DNA of 64,000 bases, taken from Brachypodium distachyon. Lineage: Eukaryota; Streptophyta; Magnoliopsida; Poales; Poaceae. The DNA lies in assembly GCF_000005505.3 (NCBI RefSeq), contig NC_016131.3:9941501-10005500 (forward strand). The letters are read 5' to 3'. The notes under the pieces were generated by a model that saw only the letters and a list, made by a program, of their open reading frames with translations, did not search any database and had not been told where the DNA came from. The position numbers and the translations under genes were made by a program. Below are positions 1-10,799 of this stretch, one piece after another. The number at the start of each line of letters is the position of its first letter. The stretch's first letter is position 1.

Positions 1-1541
1 TTGAACTCTGCACTGCAAAATCGTTTGTATTCAACACGGAACTTTATTTTCAAAAGTATAGTATAAAAGCCAAAATATGAAAAATAAATAGAACATGTTT
101 GTAGGGGATGAAATCATAATGTGGAAAGTAACATTGAAACATATGGCTATTTATGTCCTGTGCATAAATGGCGACAGGAATTCATTTATAATTTGTGTTT
201 TTGTATAGAACACAAATTTTAATGTATTGTTTTGGTTCAAACTTTATCATATTCGCCACATGCATGAATTTTTCGAATTGTTTGAAAATGCTCAAAGACG
301 AAACCAGCCTCCAAATCTTAACCTAGTTATTTAGAGAGGTTTTGTACTTTTACAGTTTTAGGAATTTTACAAATATCATGAACATACGTGATGCTATAGA
401 TTAAGAATCAATAACAAGTTATTTGTAAAATATAATAATTGGTGTATGTACAAAAATCGTAATAGTCTCGTAGCATTCTTTGCGCATATGAATATTTATA
501 CTTTTGGAAAAACCTCAAGCTTTGACCAAAACCAGGTCAGGGTTCACACGAAAAAGTTGTAAAATCTTTAAGGTTTATTATGGACGGTTTCATGGTTCAG
601 GGTTCAACTTACACCAAGCACCATATAGTTCAGTCGGACATTAAGGAACCGACTAGCTTGGTCCTAAGAACTCGATCGATCGACCGAAATAGCCTTTTGT
701 GAGATTTTGCAAATACGACGACTCATTTTGCGGCTATTAATATTTGTGGTACTAAACTCCAGCATGTGAAGGCTGGTATTTTGCAATTTTGTCATCGAAC
801 AAGGAGGAATGTCAAGATGCTTAGGACAGATCTTGAGTTGATTTTGAAGGCATGACTAAACTTTTTTAGTTTTAGCAAGGATCTATTGTACTTTCCTTTA
901 TGAATCAATAAAGCGAGATTGTTATTCTCAAATAAAAATAGACATGAAAGCATTAAAAAAGTTGGTTTAGCCATATGACAACATGATAAAGTAGGTAAAA
1001 AAGAAGATGGATCATAGTAGTCCATCGTAATGCCAAATGCGACGTGGTCTATTTTAAAAGGACGTGTCTATTTCTTAGTCATCTGATTAATTTTTAAGCA
1101 AAGTCTTTAAATCTAAGTGACGTATAAGAACAGTTAGATTAAATTCTGAGAGTCATCCCCTCACACTCTATCTCTCCCACATGCTATCGTTTGATTAAGA
1201 TCCGACAACCAAGCACGTCGACTAATTTTAACTGTGACTTTTCGGTTGCAAAAACTGATTTAAAAAATGAACAAGAAGCTTTGAATTAAGTAGGCTTGCT
1301 GTCGCGATAGCCGAAAAAAGTTGTGGAGCAGACCACAACATGAATGACCCCCGGCTCTGGCCGCCGCTGGCACGCCGCAGTAGTCAAAAAGAAACTGTGG
1401 AGGAAGCTTACTGCACCCGCCATGGATGTAAACGTCGTCTGATCCATACCAGTTACTTATCCAAAATCGGACGAAGACCGTCGAAAAAATCCAATAGAAA
1501 CAACCAACCACGAGATAGCACGAAAAAACAAACTGGCATCT
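1..1541. other. Intergenic, no gene seen
   Basis: AT-rich sequence left of the Mutator-like element. Short open frames are scattered through it, but none has a recognisable product, a splice pattern or a codon bias that I would defend. About 1330-1460 is more GC-rich and could be a fragment of something older, but I cannot assign it. Confidence 0.5.
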
Positions 1542-1550
1542 AAACCTTGA
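1542..1550. repeat. Left 9 bp target site duplication of the MULE
   Basis: The sequence aaaccttga abuts the left TIR and matches 8 of 9 bases of aaatcttga at 9967-9975; the difference is a C/T transition. Confidence 0.85.
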
Positions 1551-1668
1551 GGGCTAATCGCTAAAGCGCACCTCATTTCAACCGTCAAACATGAAAGGAA
1601 TGAATTGCGAAGGGAACGGACGAAACGCACCGCGCGGACCGGTGGAAACGACCGAAAAGCATCGCCGG
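1551..1668 (+). repeat. Left terminal inverted repeat of the MULE
   Basis: Pairs with 9849-9966. After a G-run that differs in length, the match resumes through gtaagtgcaaaa near 1689-1701, so the full TIR is about 150 bp. MULE TIRs usually hold the promoters of the element's genes. Confidence 0.92.
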
Positions 1669-2478
1669 CGGGGGTGTGGGGGGGGGGGGTAAGTGCAAAA
1701 AAGAAAAACACCTGGTTTAAGGAGTAACGTGCCTATTAGGTTAGTTCGATAATTAAGGTTAGTTAGTGGGTCCCACCGTCAAATCGGGCACCCCCCTCGG
1801 GCCCGGCCTCCACCCTAGCGCTGCCTTCATTCCCGGCGACGGCCGGTCGCCACCCTAGTACCGTCCCGACAACCCCGGCCGAGCCGGTCGCCCCGCAAGC
1901 AAAACCGCAAGCCCCGCCAGCCCCAACCGCCCCCGCCTCGTCGGCAGCCCCAGCCCAGCTGCCGAGCCAGACCGCCGACAGCCTCACTGATGGAGCTAGG
2001 GACTGCCCCAATCGCCGGAAGAAGCCGCCCGCCCCTAGCTTCCCCACCGTGTACCGCCGCCGCAAGCTCCGCCCCCGCCTCGCTGCCAGACCCGGCCCAG
2101 CAGCCACGTCGCGGGCACCGCCCCCGGGCAAGTACCTAGGTTTCTTCCCCAATCGCCGGCCTAGTCTGGACACGAGGTACGGTTCTTCCCCAATTTCATC
2201 GTTTAGAGCTTGATTTGATCATGGCACCATCAATTTGCCCCAATTTCGCCCCGATTTGACCGTTAGGAGCTAGGGTTCTTCGTCAATTTAACATTGATTT
2301 TACTCATGAAGGTGGAACTTCGATGATGTCCTGGCTGCTGGATTCGGCATCCTGCACTTCGACCCGGCAAGACAGGGTAAGATTTCTTGTTCATTTTTCC
2401 CAATTTGTTGGTTTCCGGAAGATGTATATTGTCATTGCTGTTGGCTGGTTCGTTGGAGGATGATTATGATGAGGGCAG

Positions 2479-2835
2479 TACGACAAAGCTTTTGAAGACC
2501 CATCGTATCTACGCTATTTGGAAGGTGGTTTGGACGTGGCCGAGGCCGCTGGGGAGAACCATGGATTGGAGGCAAAGCTATCCGAACTTGAGGCTGAGTT
2601 GCTGGAAGAGAAGAGGAAGAACAAAGACATAATCTTGCTTGAGTGTGAGTTGGCTTGTCAAGATCAATTGATTGAGGAACTAGAAGGCAAGATTGGAGAG
2701 AAGGAGAAGATGATATGTGGGCTGGAAGTTATGCTGGAATCAGAGAAGAAGAACTTCGATGAAGTGAAGTGTTTCGCAGTCGCAAGCTTCAGCGTTGCAG
2801 TGACCTTAGCAGCTGTCCTGTATAAGATGTTGTGA
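2479..2835 (+). CDS. MULE-borne coiled-coil protein with C-terminal membrane anchor
   Basis: The open frame from ATG 2518 to the TGA at 2833-2835 encodes 105 residues. The same frame is open back to 2473, and a cag at 2476-2478 could be a splice acceptor, which would add residues ending FEDPSYLRYLEGG. A gtaaga donor near 2379 would supply an upstream exon. Residues about 14-80 are a highly charged heptad-like coiled coil rich in Glu, Lys and Leu. Residues about 85-105 are a hydrophobic tail (SFSVAVTLAAVLYKML) that looks like a tail anchor. The layout of an N-terminal part, coiled coil and short C-terminal TM resembles the GRF-type zinc-finger proteins common in grass genomes, but I could not find an intact GRF zinc finger upstream. 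It lies inside the transposon and reads inward from the left TIR, opposite to the transposase. Function unknown. Confidence 0.5.
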   Translation, partial: YDKAFEDPSYLRYLEGGLDVAEAAGENHGLEAKLSELEAELLEEKRKNKDIILLECELACQDQLIEELEGKIGEKEKMICGLEVMLESEKKNFDEVKCFAVASFSVAVTLAAVLYKML

Positions 2836-3362
2836 AGCATGTATGCCGACCATGTGGCTGTTGTTTATATTATGTTATTAGTTTCGAAACTGTGAGACAT
2901 TTGGCCCATGTGGTTTCATCAGTTTTTTAATTAGACATGTGGCTGTGATGTTGGAATCATGTTATGTTTTGGCACAAATCAATGTGATGCAAAAGATGTG
3001 ACATAAAGATGAAATAGTTCATATATTGCATTAGTAGTCATGCTTACACCCTTACATACTGGTTAAAAGGAGCATATATGCAATTGCACATTGGCAACGC
3101 TTAGCCTAGGATCTGACTACGGTCATTTTCCTAAGTACAAAAGAGAATGCGCTTAGCCTAGGATTTCACAACGGGCGTCCATCTCACTACGGTCATTTCC
3201 CTAAGTACAAACCAAAAGAGAATGCGCTAGCTTTAGTTCCTTGTTTTAAACAAAAACCTGCACAAGGAAACTAGTCGCATCGGGCTATCCCTACCACCAC
3301 TTTCTTGACTACTGGGCGCCCCTTTCTTCTGGCCCTGTCGAAAGCTCTGTCGACAGAGCCCA

Positions 3363-4198
3363 TCACCTTGACTCAGTTGCGCCTACGGCGCGGGGCTCGG
3401 CGCGTGCCCTCATCATCACGCCCCCTCCACCAAGCAAACAGAAGGCGCCAGCCATGACAAACAGTGCGGCCCCAATCGGTGACCCGAGCTCGGTGAAGGC
3501 ATCAATGGGGCCGCCAAGCAAAGACAAATGGTACTGGCGACCCTCGATGTTGCTGATGAAGATCAAACCCTCGTCTTCGACCAGTTCCTTGCCACCTCCA
3601 GCTCCAACCGCAACCTGCCCTTGCTGCAAAACAGAAGCTCGATTGCCCACCGCCTCGGTCTCCGCCGCTCGCGAGCGTGTCTCCGCGGAGCCAGCATAGC
3701 ACATCTCAACAGCAGCTCCGAGTGCACAGAATCGAGCCTCCCATGGGGTCCCCCCCATGCTTGACATGCGGAAATGGCGACCCCAATGTCGACGAGGAGC
3801 ACTATCTCACACGGAAGTTTCCGCGCGCCGCGCGACGAATCAGAGGCAGGGGCTCGCGGTGGCGATGAGTTGGAGTAGCGGCCGCGCGGGAGCGAAGTGG
3901 TGGCCGCACGGGCTGCATAGCGCGGGGGGGATTCCAACCCGCGACACGACCGAGGTGGTGACGACAAGGCTGCACAGGCCGTCGGCGCAGCCTGGGCGCG
4001 ACTGCGCCCAGCGGGGGACCTCCCCTGGGCCGTCGGCGCAGCCGGGGCGCGACCGTGCCAAGAAGGGGACCTCCCCCGGGATTTCGGGCGGCAGGGGAGG
4101 CTTGTTGGGAAGAAGGGGGAGGATGAGTGGATAATAGAGGAGGAGTGGATGAGTGGAGGAGGAGGAGTGAATAAGAGGAGGAGTGTGTAAGAAGGCAA
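3363..4198 (-). CDS. Possible second accessory ORF of the MULE (unrecognised)
   Basis: Two overlapping minus-strand frames span this GC-rich stretch. The 134-residue frame at 3363-3767 looks more protein-like: an Ala/Glu/Arg-rich helical part, a VEDEGLIFISNIEGRQYHLS segment, then a hydrophobic stretch (GAALFVMAGAFCLLGGG) and a basic C-terminus, which suggests a C-terminal membrane anchor. The 211-residue frame at 3563-4198 is rich in Pro, Ser and Arg and may be a leader or mere GC-rich noise. If this is a gene, the frames could be joined by an intron, but I could not fix the junction. It sits downstream of, and parallel to, the transposase, and is convergent with the coiled-coil ORF. I recognise no family. 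Confidence 0.3.
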
Positions 4199-4429
4199 AA
4201 ACGGCAGGAATGGCGCCGGAATTTCCCGCCGGTGCGAAATGGATATTCCCCATTTCGTGGGCTTGAGGGCGCCGGACGCGTACGAAGTCGAAGGCTACGT
4301 GCGTTTTATCTATTACCGTGTAGTGGGCCGGAGGAGACGAGGCCCGGAGATAAAAAAAAGTTTGCCCCCAGCCTGGGCATGCTCTCGTTAACCGTTGGAG
4401 TCGAGCTCGGGTCGCGCCTGAAGTAGGGA

Positions 4430-6080
4430 CGGGGTGCAGACCAGTGTGGTAGAGCAGGTATATCGAAAGAGAATGGATGTTCAGGTTTTTATAGGAAGAG
4501 AAGTTTGGGGCATCGTTACACTTTCTGTGTTTCTAACCAAAATGTGCATTTCGTATACTTTTTATAATAGAATGTGTCCAAGAATTTTTTTTTGTAACCT
4601 GTACGATATATTTACATAGTTCTCAGCGATTTTCAGAATTTCTGGATATGTTTTGCTATATATTCCGTACATTATTTTAATTACTGCACATTTCAGTGAA
4701 AAATAGATAAATCAATGTTAGCTATGTAATCTTAGGGTGCAAGCTGTATGAAAAGGTCATATTGGACTTAGTTAATTCTAATGCACTAAGTTTCAAAACA
4801 CATAATTTGAAAATTACATGTGTTTTACCCATTTAATGTGACTTTTCTGTTACACCCTTTTCCAAAAAAATGTTAATAATATGAAAAATAAGCAAAAAAA
4901 TTCTCAATTTTTGCAAGGGTCATATAATTGCAATAAGGTTACCACAAAAAAAAATTCAGAAGGTTATCGAAAAATCATAAACTACTTCGTGTGTAAACGG
5001 ACACATCTCAATCAGAGTTTTAGAAACTCTTACCGAGATGTTGGGGAACCGAACACTTTTTGAATTTGTCATCGTATTAGTTTCTCCAAATCATCTCAAA
5101 ATTGGTACACTTACTACATTTGGGTTGTTATACACGAATGTAAAACTTTTTTTTAAAAAAAATGTCATTTTTTTGAAAAAAAATTTGAATTTCAAAACGA
5201 TTAAATTGATTAAATTTGAATGAAATGAGAAGATATCTGGGTCTTCCATGTTTGAAAATGATTCGAGAATTTTTCTCAAGTATTTAGGGTACATTTAAAA
5301 TTAACTCACCAATTTTCAGATTTTCTGGACAAAGTTAACTTTATTTCATACATTAATGTAATTATTGTTGCACTTTTTTCGAAAAATGAAAATAATATGA
5401 ATACGTTGTCTGAAAATTCTGAATGTTGGCAAGGGTTCATATTTAATCACAAGTTTACCACATAAAAAATTACAGAAAGTTATCTTCATTTAAAATTGTA
5501 CTTCGTTTGAAAACTGCAATTCAAATTTGATTTGAATTTGCAAATCATATCAAACTTTGTCAAAACGTTCTACAATTTCGTGAGTAGCCTACACTGTCCA
5601 TGCACATTACATTTTTGTAATTGAAAAGTCATTTTCGTTTCAAAATGCACTTAGTTTGTGAACCGTTAGTCAAATGCAATTTGAATTTGAAATTCATACC
5701 ATACTTTGTCAAAACGAAGTGAAATTTCCTGAGTACCCTAAACTTTCCATTCTCATTCCATTTCTGCAATCAGATTCCATTTTAGAGAAAGTCGGGTTTT
5801 TAGGGTGTCTCCAAAATCGCCCATTTTGGGCTGCTAAAGCCCTTGAAAGGAGCATCCTTTTGGTGGATTCAAAATTTCAACTTTTCTCAAAACGAATTGA
5901 AATTTCCTGAGTAGCCTAAAGTTTGCATGCGCATTCCATTTCGGAAATCAGAATCCATTTTGGAGAAACTTCAATTTCGAATAGAGTCTTAAAAATCACT
6001 AAGACACATACAGCAGCAACATTTTCTGAAGACGACTACATGTTTCGACAGATACAGCAACAAGAGTGGCATCACGGCCA
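4430..6080. repeat. AT-rich non-coding middle of the MULE with diverged internal repeats
   Basis: There is no credible gene. Two diverged copies of a block of about 120 bp occur at about 4870-4995 and 5375-5510; both carry a tttaccac-like core and a run ending acttcgt. Three copies of another block are at about 5547-5625, 5697-5777 and 5877-5955, each with a (t)caaaacg core, then atttc(c/g)tgagta(g/c)cct and a gcattccattt-like end. The spacing is about 150-180 bp. Confidence 0.6.
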
Positions 6081-6084
6081 TAAA

Positions 6085-6979
6085 TTACAAGTCACTCAAA
6101 GATTTCAGTTGGGCTCTCTTCTTTTGGTCCCCAGTGGCAACAGCAGGTTTGGCTCTCTCCTTTTTCTCCCCAGGGGCGACAATAGGGGCTCTCTTCTTCT
6201 GAACAACCTGGACTCTCTTCTTCTTGGGCAGTTCCTCTAAAGTCACAAGCTTCTTAGGAATTCCCTTTCTTTTCCCCCCAATAGCAGCAGCAGCAGCTTG
6301 CACTTCAGGGGCAACATCTTCAGGAGCATCTTGCACTTCTGGGGCAACACCAGCAGTAGCAGGGACATCTTCTGGGGCTTCATCTTCATAATTAGCAGCA
6401 GGGGCATCTTCAGGCCAGTCATAATCTTCAGCTTCAGTCTCGTCAGCTGAAATATCATCTTCTGAACTCTCTTGTTCTGAACTTTCTTCTTCTGAACTCT
6501 CTACACAAGCCCAGTCTGCATCCGAATTGTCATCTTCAGGCAGTTCGGTTTTGTCTATCAAAGATTTCAAAAAATCCTTCTGGTTGAGCCCTCGCTTCTC
6601 CACACAGCCTGTGCAAAACAGCGAATAAAAAACATGCAAAAATGATTTCAAAGTGTAAATTATGAGTAACGGTTAATTAAAGCAAACCTCTTCGGCGGCG
6701 GCCCGCTCATCACGCATTTTGAAGATCCAGCATGATGCCCCAAAGCAAAACATCTCGAGCATCTCTGTTGGTGTCCTGGCCTACCAGTCTTTGTTAACCA
6801 GTATCTACACAAATCGATTCTTCACCTTTCTTTCCCCCTTGGCCCTTCTTCTGACCTTTTGTTCCTTTCTTGCCACCTCTCTCCAAAAAACTTTTGAAAT
6901 GCTTATGTTTTGGCCTACCAGCTTTCCTAGTTATCAAGGGAAAAAAAAAATCAAATCCTAGGTCCCCTTCAGGCCATTG
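6085..6979 (-). pseudogene. Decayed C-terminal tail of the MULE transposase
   Basis: Past the TAA at 6980-6982 the transposase frame stays open and reads QWPEGDLGF, then PLITRKAGRPKHKHFKSFLE and a Gly/Lys-rich stretch. QWP..DLGF followed by AGRP(K/R) is the usual C-terminal continuation of this transposase family, so the TAA looks like a premature stop. A second stop near 6800 is followed, one frame over, by GRPGHQQRCSRCFALGHH, a CCHC-like knuckle with the next Cys after AGSSK. A plausible gt donor (about 6689) and ag acceptor (about 6609) then lead to a 170-codon acidic/basic open stretch (about 6085-6608) rich in Glu/Asp/Ser, then Lys. The phase across that junction does not fit cleanly, which is another sign of decay, or the junction is misplaced. 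Confidence 0.6.
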
Positions 6980-9427
6980 TTACTGATCAATTAATGGCTC
7001 AATAACTCCGGCATATGCTGCCCTAAATCGCTCAATTGAGTAATACTCATGCAGAAATTCACCCATCATCAAAGTGGTTCGACCAACCAACACTTCAAGA
7101 GCATGCCCACATGGTTTTCCAGTTGCCTGCCACTCAAGACACGTGCACTCACGTAGGTCTAGCTTGACTACATGTCTCCTCTTCTTTTCGGTGTCAAGAA
7201 CTTCAGCAGTGTTATAGGCTGCATTCATAACATGGAGGTGCCCAAGTTTTCTACTCCTACATACCACCTGTTGAACAACAGGTGGTGTCTTATCACCATG
7301 CCACATGGTAGAGAGAGTTCTCCTCTTATTAAAAAGAACCATAAGTTTGATCCTTAGAGTGTCCATAAGCTCATGAACAGGAAGATCTTTGATATGTCTG
7401 ATCCAGTTGTTAAAACATTCTGCCAAATGATTGTTGATGTGATCAACCTTAATCTCTGTGTTAAATCCACTTCTGTAACATATCAAGGAATGATACATCC
7501 TCAGATAATCACCAAATTTTGGTTCAATAGCCAACATCTTGTCCAAATGATACTTGTAAGTGCTTTCACTATAAGATCTTGCTGCTGGCCACATCCTTCC
7601 AAATATCTCTCCTTTAAATTTCTTGATCAAATTGAGCCACATATGGCCAAAGCACTCTCTCCGCTCTGCATCTGCAAAAACCTTCTTCACTGCATTCTCC
7701 AAACCTTTTTGAGCATTTGTGCATATTGCTAAGGGTTGCAGTGGTCCCAAGGCCCTGTGCAATTGAGTTAAGAACCAAGTACAATCATCCTCTGTCTCTT
7801 TCTCAAACAAACCCACAGCAACAGGAAACATCCAATTGGCGCCATCTAGGGCTATGGCCGAAGGCAACTGCCCATTCCACTTCCCAGTAAGTGCAGTGGA
7901 GTCAACACTCAGGTATGGCCGGCATCCTTGTTTGAAACCATCAAGACATGCACACATAGCCATGAAGAACCTAGAAAAGTACACCTTGCCATCTTTTACA
8001 ACAATGTCGATCTTGACTATACTACCAAGGGACCTCTTCTCCATTTCAGCTTTGAAGTTGTACAGCATTCTGAAGGTATTGCCCCAATCACCATATAATT
8101 CCTTCATAGCACTTTGCTTACCTTTCCACACGGTACTATAACTCAATGTACACTTGTAATCCTTTTCCAAATCAGTCTTAAGTCTCTTGGCTGTTGTGTT
8201 AGACTTTGTACTCAACACCTTCATAACCTTTTCTGCAACCCATGCTTGAGAAGTCATTCTTGTGATTCTCCTTGCATTAGTCATACATGGGTGCTTGAAA
8301 GGCATCCGATTCACCCTTATCGCAGTCCCATCTTGTAGCCTTCTGGCAGACATATACCATGGACAAGGCTTCATGTTGCCATCGACCCCCTTGCATCTCA
8401 CGCAGTACCTGTGCGGGTCAGTCCAAGCAGTCCTAGTGGCAAACTCGTTATTCACACATAAAGTCTTGAAACACATCTTCAGTTCCTTCATACTAGGCCA
8501 GCATGTGCCAACTTCAAAGACAGGATGTTCTGAGTCATACTTATAAATATTCTCCTCTGCGTTTTCATCATCAACATCATTTGCGGCCTCTTCGCATAGC
8601 CTCTCGATTGCAGCAATTTCATCGTTGGTAGGACCGTGCCCGTAAGGACGAGTTGCACTAGCAGGAGGGGGGGTGCCAGTAGGCTGCGATGGCACTTCTT
8701 CTGCATCCAGATCCGGATCAACTGGAATCCAATACATCTTGAACACTTCCTTCTCATCGACAATGTGGTTATCAAAATCATTTGGCAGATCCACATCAAT
8801 TGTACTCCAATCAACAAATGTTGCTTCTCCAGTCGCCCCATTCAAATCTGCATCCGCTGGTATCTGGTAATTTTCCACGTTCCTGATAGGAACACTCTTC
8901 GCTAGAAAAGCTTGATCGTTCAACGCCTCTCCATCTTTTGACGGAACAAATCCTACAACTGAGTCCTCCCTAGCGTCTATTAGCTCCGCCCATATGGTCA
9001 CCTCTGGATCATCCTCCTTGTCTGTCCGCCCCTCTTCAATCGCTGCAACCAGCTGTCTACTCGTAGTGATTCTCTCAAGATTATCTGTTGCCCCATACAT
9101 ACACAATTCAACCTCTTGCCTTGAACCCCATGCCACGGTTTCCCCCAATTCCGCTATGAATTTCTGAACTGTGATGCCTTCTACCTCAACTCTTATTTGA
9201 ACCACTGAATTCCGTTCAATCAAATCAGTGCTACCATCGTCTAGCTTCGCAACACAAGGACGAAACTTCACAGCCACAACCTCACTTCTGTCGCTCGGAT
9301 CAACCCTACAAACGACCAGAAATTATACTACACTACCCCCAAATACATCGATTCGGCCTGGAATTAACGAAATTAAGGTTTCACGGGAAAGAAATTACCT
9401 CCTCACTAGGGGAACCGGCGGTTCCAT
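6980..9427 (-). CDS. MURA-like MULE transposase (catalytic Asp replaced by Asn)
   Basis: The predicted protein has two exons: 9427-9399 (start ATG, MEPPVPLVRR) and 9305-6980, joined over a gtaatt...ttgtag intron with phase kept, giving 784 residues. Evidence for the family, in order: an N-terminal acidic region; a MuDR-type DNA-binding block with a Cys cluster (about 285-360); the MULE catalytic domain; and a SWIM zinc finger, CxC...CGH, near residues 725-740. The first catalytic Asp is D478 (SVDSTALTGKW) and the Glu is E639 (HLAECFNNW). The second position, normally Asp in the (S/T)D.QKGL motif, reads CTNAQKGL: codon AAT at 7717-7715, residue 540. The protein would cut the TIRs and move the element, but this copy is probably catalytically dead. 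It ends early compared with relatives, which carry a zinc-knuckle tail (see the decayed tail downstream). Confidence 0.9.
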
Positions 9428-9848
9428 CTCTCAAATCTAGCCACGGACCCAAACCCTAGCAAAGGGGAACGGACGAAATCAAGCTACGCAACTCCAATCG
9501 ATTGACAGCAAATAGGAATCGGATCGATGGTACCGGCCTGCCAGATCTGCTTCACTCACCTTCGAGGAGACCTGCGCCGGGGAAGACAAGCTGCGAGACA
9601 CCTACGCCGCCGCGGAACAGAGCTTCCAGGCCGCTGCCGCCGAATGACTCTGGTCGGGGCTTTGGGCACGGGCGCAGCCATGAAGAGAGAACACGGACGT
9701 GGCAAAGTGGTGGGGCCCATGGTGGAGACAGCAGCACGTGGACGTGGCAAAGTGGTGGGCCCCACACGTTGTCTTCTTCCTGGTTAAGTGAAACAGCACA
9801 TGTTAAAACTTGGCCGGCTAGCAAGTGTGAAACTTTTGCACTTACCCC

Positions 9849-9966
9849 CCGGCGATGCACTTCGGTCGTTTCCACCGGTCCGTGCAATTCGTTTCGTCCG
9901 TTGCCTTCGCAATTCATTCCTTTCATGTTTGCCGGTTGAAATGAGGTGCACTTTAGCGATTAGCCC
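9849..9966 (-). repeat. Right terminal inverted repeat of the MULE
   Basis: Reverse complement of 1551-1668 at about 92% identity. It would hold the promoter for the minus-strand transposase, whose predicted ATG lies about 420 bp inward. Confidence 0.92.
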
Positions 9967-9975
9967 AAATCTTGA
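9967..9975. repeat. Right 9 bp target site duplication of the MULE
   Basis: The sequence aaatcttga directly follows the right TIR; compare aaaccttga at 1542-1550. Confidence 0.85.
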
Positions 9976-10238
9976 CGCATCCTGCTTCCAAACACCGCAG
10001 ATCACGGTCCGATCATACCATCGACCTGTTTGTTCTTGGCTTCTTACACACTAGCATGACCATTTTCAAGAAATTTGGATCTCCCTCGTATATTCATCAA
10101 AGAATTGATCAATGAAAGAAGTGACTACATGTCCAATTAAGCTCATCTACACTGTACTGTAATACAGTAACTGTATAGGTCTACATGACTACATGTATTC
10201 TCGTCAGGGCGCGCGCCAGGCCAAAGGCCACTGCTTAG

Positions 10239-10529
10239 CTAGCCGGCTCTCTGCAGCGCGCAGTCGACGACCCGACGGAAATGCCCGGCGTCGCAGGGGA
10301 TCCGCAGAACGCCCGGCTGACCGTACCCGTATAGCTGCGCCGCCGTCTCCAGCAGCTCCGCGACGCAGGGGTCGGCGAGAAGCCTTACCGGCACCACCAC
10401 GCGCTCGCCGCAGCCGGTGACCATCGGGACGTGCCCTCTGGGCACCTTCGTCTCGCCCTCGTCGTCATAGCACGGCGAGGCGCCGGGCGACGACGCGCTG
10501 CTGCCGCTACTCTTCTTCCTCTCCGCCAT
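10239..10529 (-). CDS. SAUR (small auxin-up RNA) family protein
   Basis: A single-exon gene encoding 96 residues. The frame is open further upstream, but I take the ATG at 10529 (MAERKKSSG): it lies about 130 bp from a TATA box, and SAUR proteins usually have a short Ser/Lys-rich N-terminus. The SAUR core follows: VPRGHVPM, then a variable segment, VPVRLLADPCVAELLETAAQ, LYGYGQPGVLRIPCD, and a terminal helix that ends VVDCALQRAG. SAUR proteins inhibit PP2C.D phosphatases and so activate plasma-membrane H+-ATPases in expanding cells; most are auxin-induced. The product is of normal length and looks intact. The MULE begins about 270 bp past its stop codon. Confidence 0.9.
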   Translation of the reverse strand: MAERKKSSGSSASSPGASPCYDDEGETKVPRGHVPMVTGCGERVVVPVRLLADPCVAELLETAAQLYGYGQPGVLRIPCDAGHFRRVVDCALQRAG

Positions 10530-10660
10530 GGTTATATATTTACCGATCAGACTTGGTCGCCTGCTCCCTCGAGGTTGGAGAATTGGAGGCGCGGCGACGC
10601 GAGCGATGGATATGTTTTCTTGGTCTGGCGCTGCGGGAAAATGAGGAGGAGGTGGAGATG

Positions 10661-10668
10661 TATTTATA
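10661..10668 (-). promoter_or_regulatory. TATA box of the minus-strand SAUR gene
   Basis: tatttata on the plus strand reads TATAAATA on the minus strand, about 130 bp before the chosen ATG and flanked by a GC-rich leader. The spacing suits a short 5' UTR. Confidence 0.65.
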
Positions 10669-10799
10669 GGGAAAACAAGACAGTACTCTTCCCTGCTACG
10701 ATTGGTCAACATCTTGACTTGGATAGTCTTGGTCGGTTGCAGACTGGAATTTGGACCGAGGAGACTAGCTGAGAATCGTCGGTAGTGAGAGGTAGTTCC

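Larger units (their letters stand above)
1551..9966 (-). mobile_element. Mutator-like DNA transposon (MULE), about 8.4 kb
   Basis: The two ends are inverted copies of each other. The 118 bases from 1551 (starting gggctaatcgctaaag) match the reverse complement of 9849-9966 with 9 mismatches, about 92% identity. Directly outside lie aaaccttga (1542-1550) and aaatcttga (9967-9975), a 9 bp target duplication with one transition. A 9 bp duplication and long TIRs are the Mutator signature. Inside are a MURA-like transposase (minus strand, 6980-9427), a coiled-coil ORF reading inward from the left TIR, and a second minus-strand ORF. The diverged TIRs, the mismatched duplication and the damage in the transposase suggest an old insertion that is probably not autonomous now. 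It ends about 270 bp past the stop codon of the SAUR gene at 10239. Confidence 0.93.

Noticed and set aside
1763..2173. 136-codon minus-strand frame in the MULE
   Set aside because: Gly/Ala/Arg-rich and opposite to the probable leader of the coiled-coil gene. GC composition explains it.
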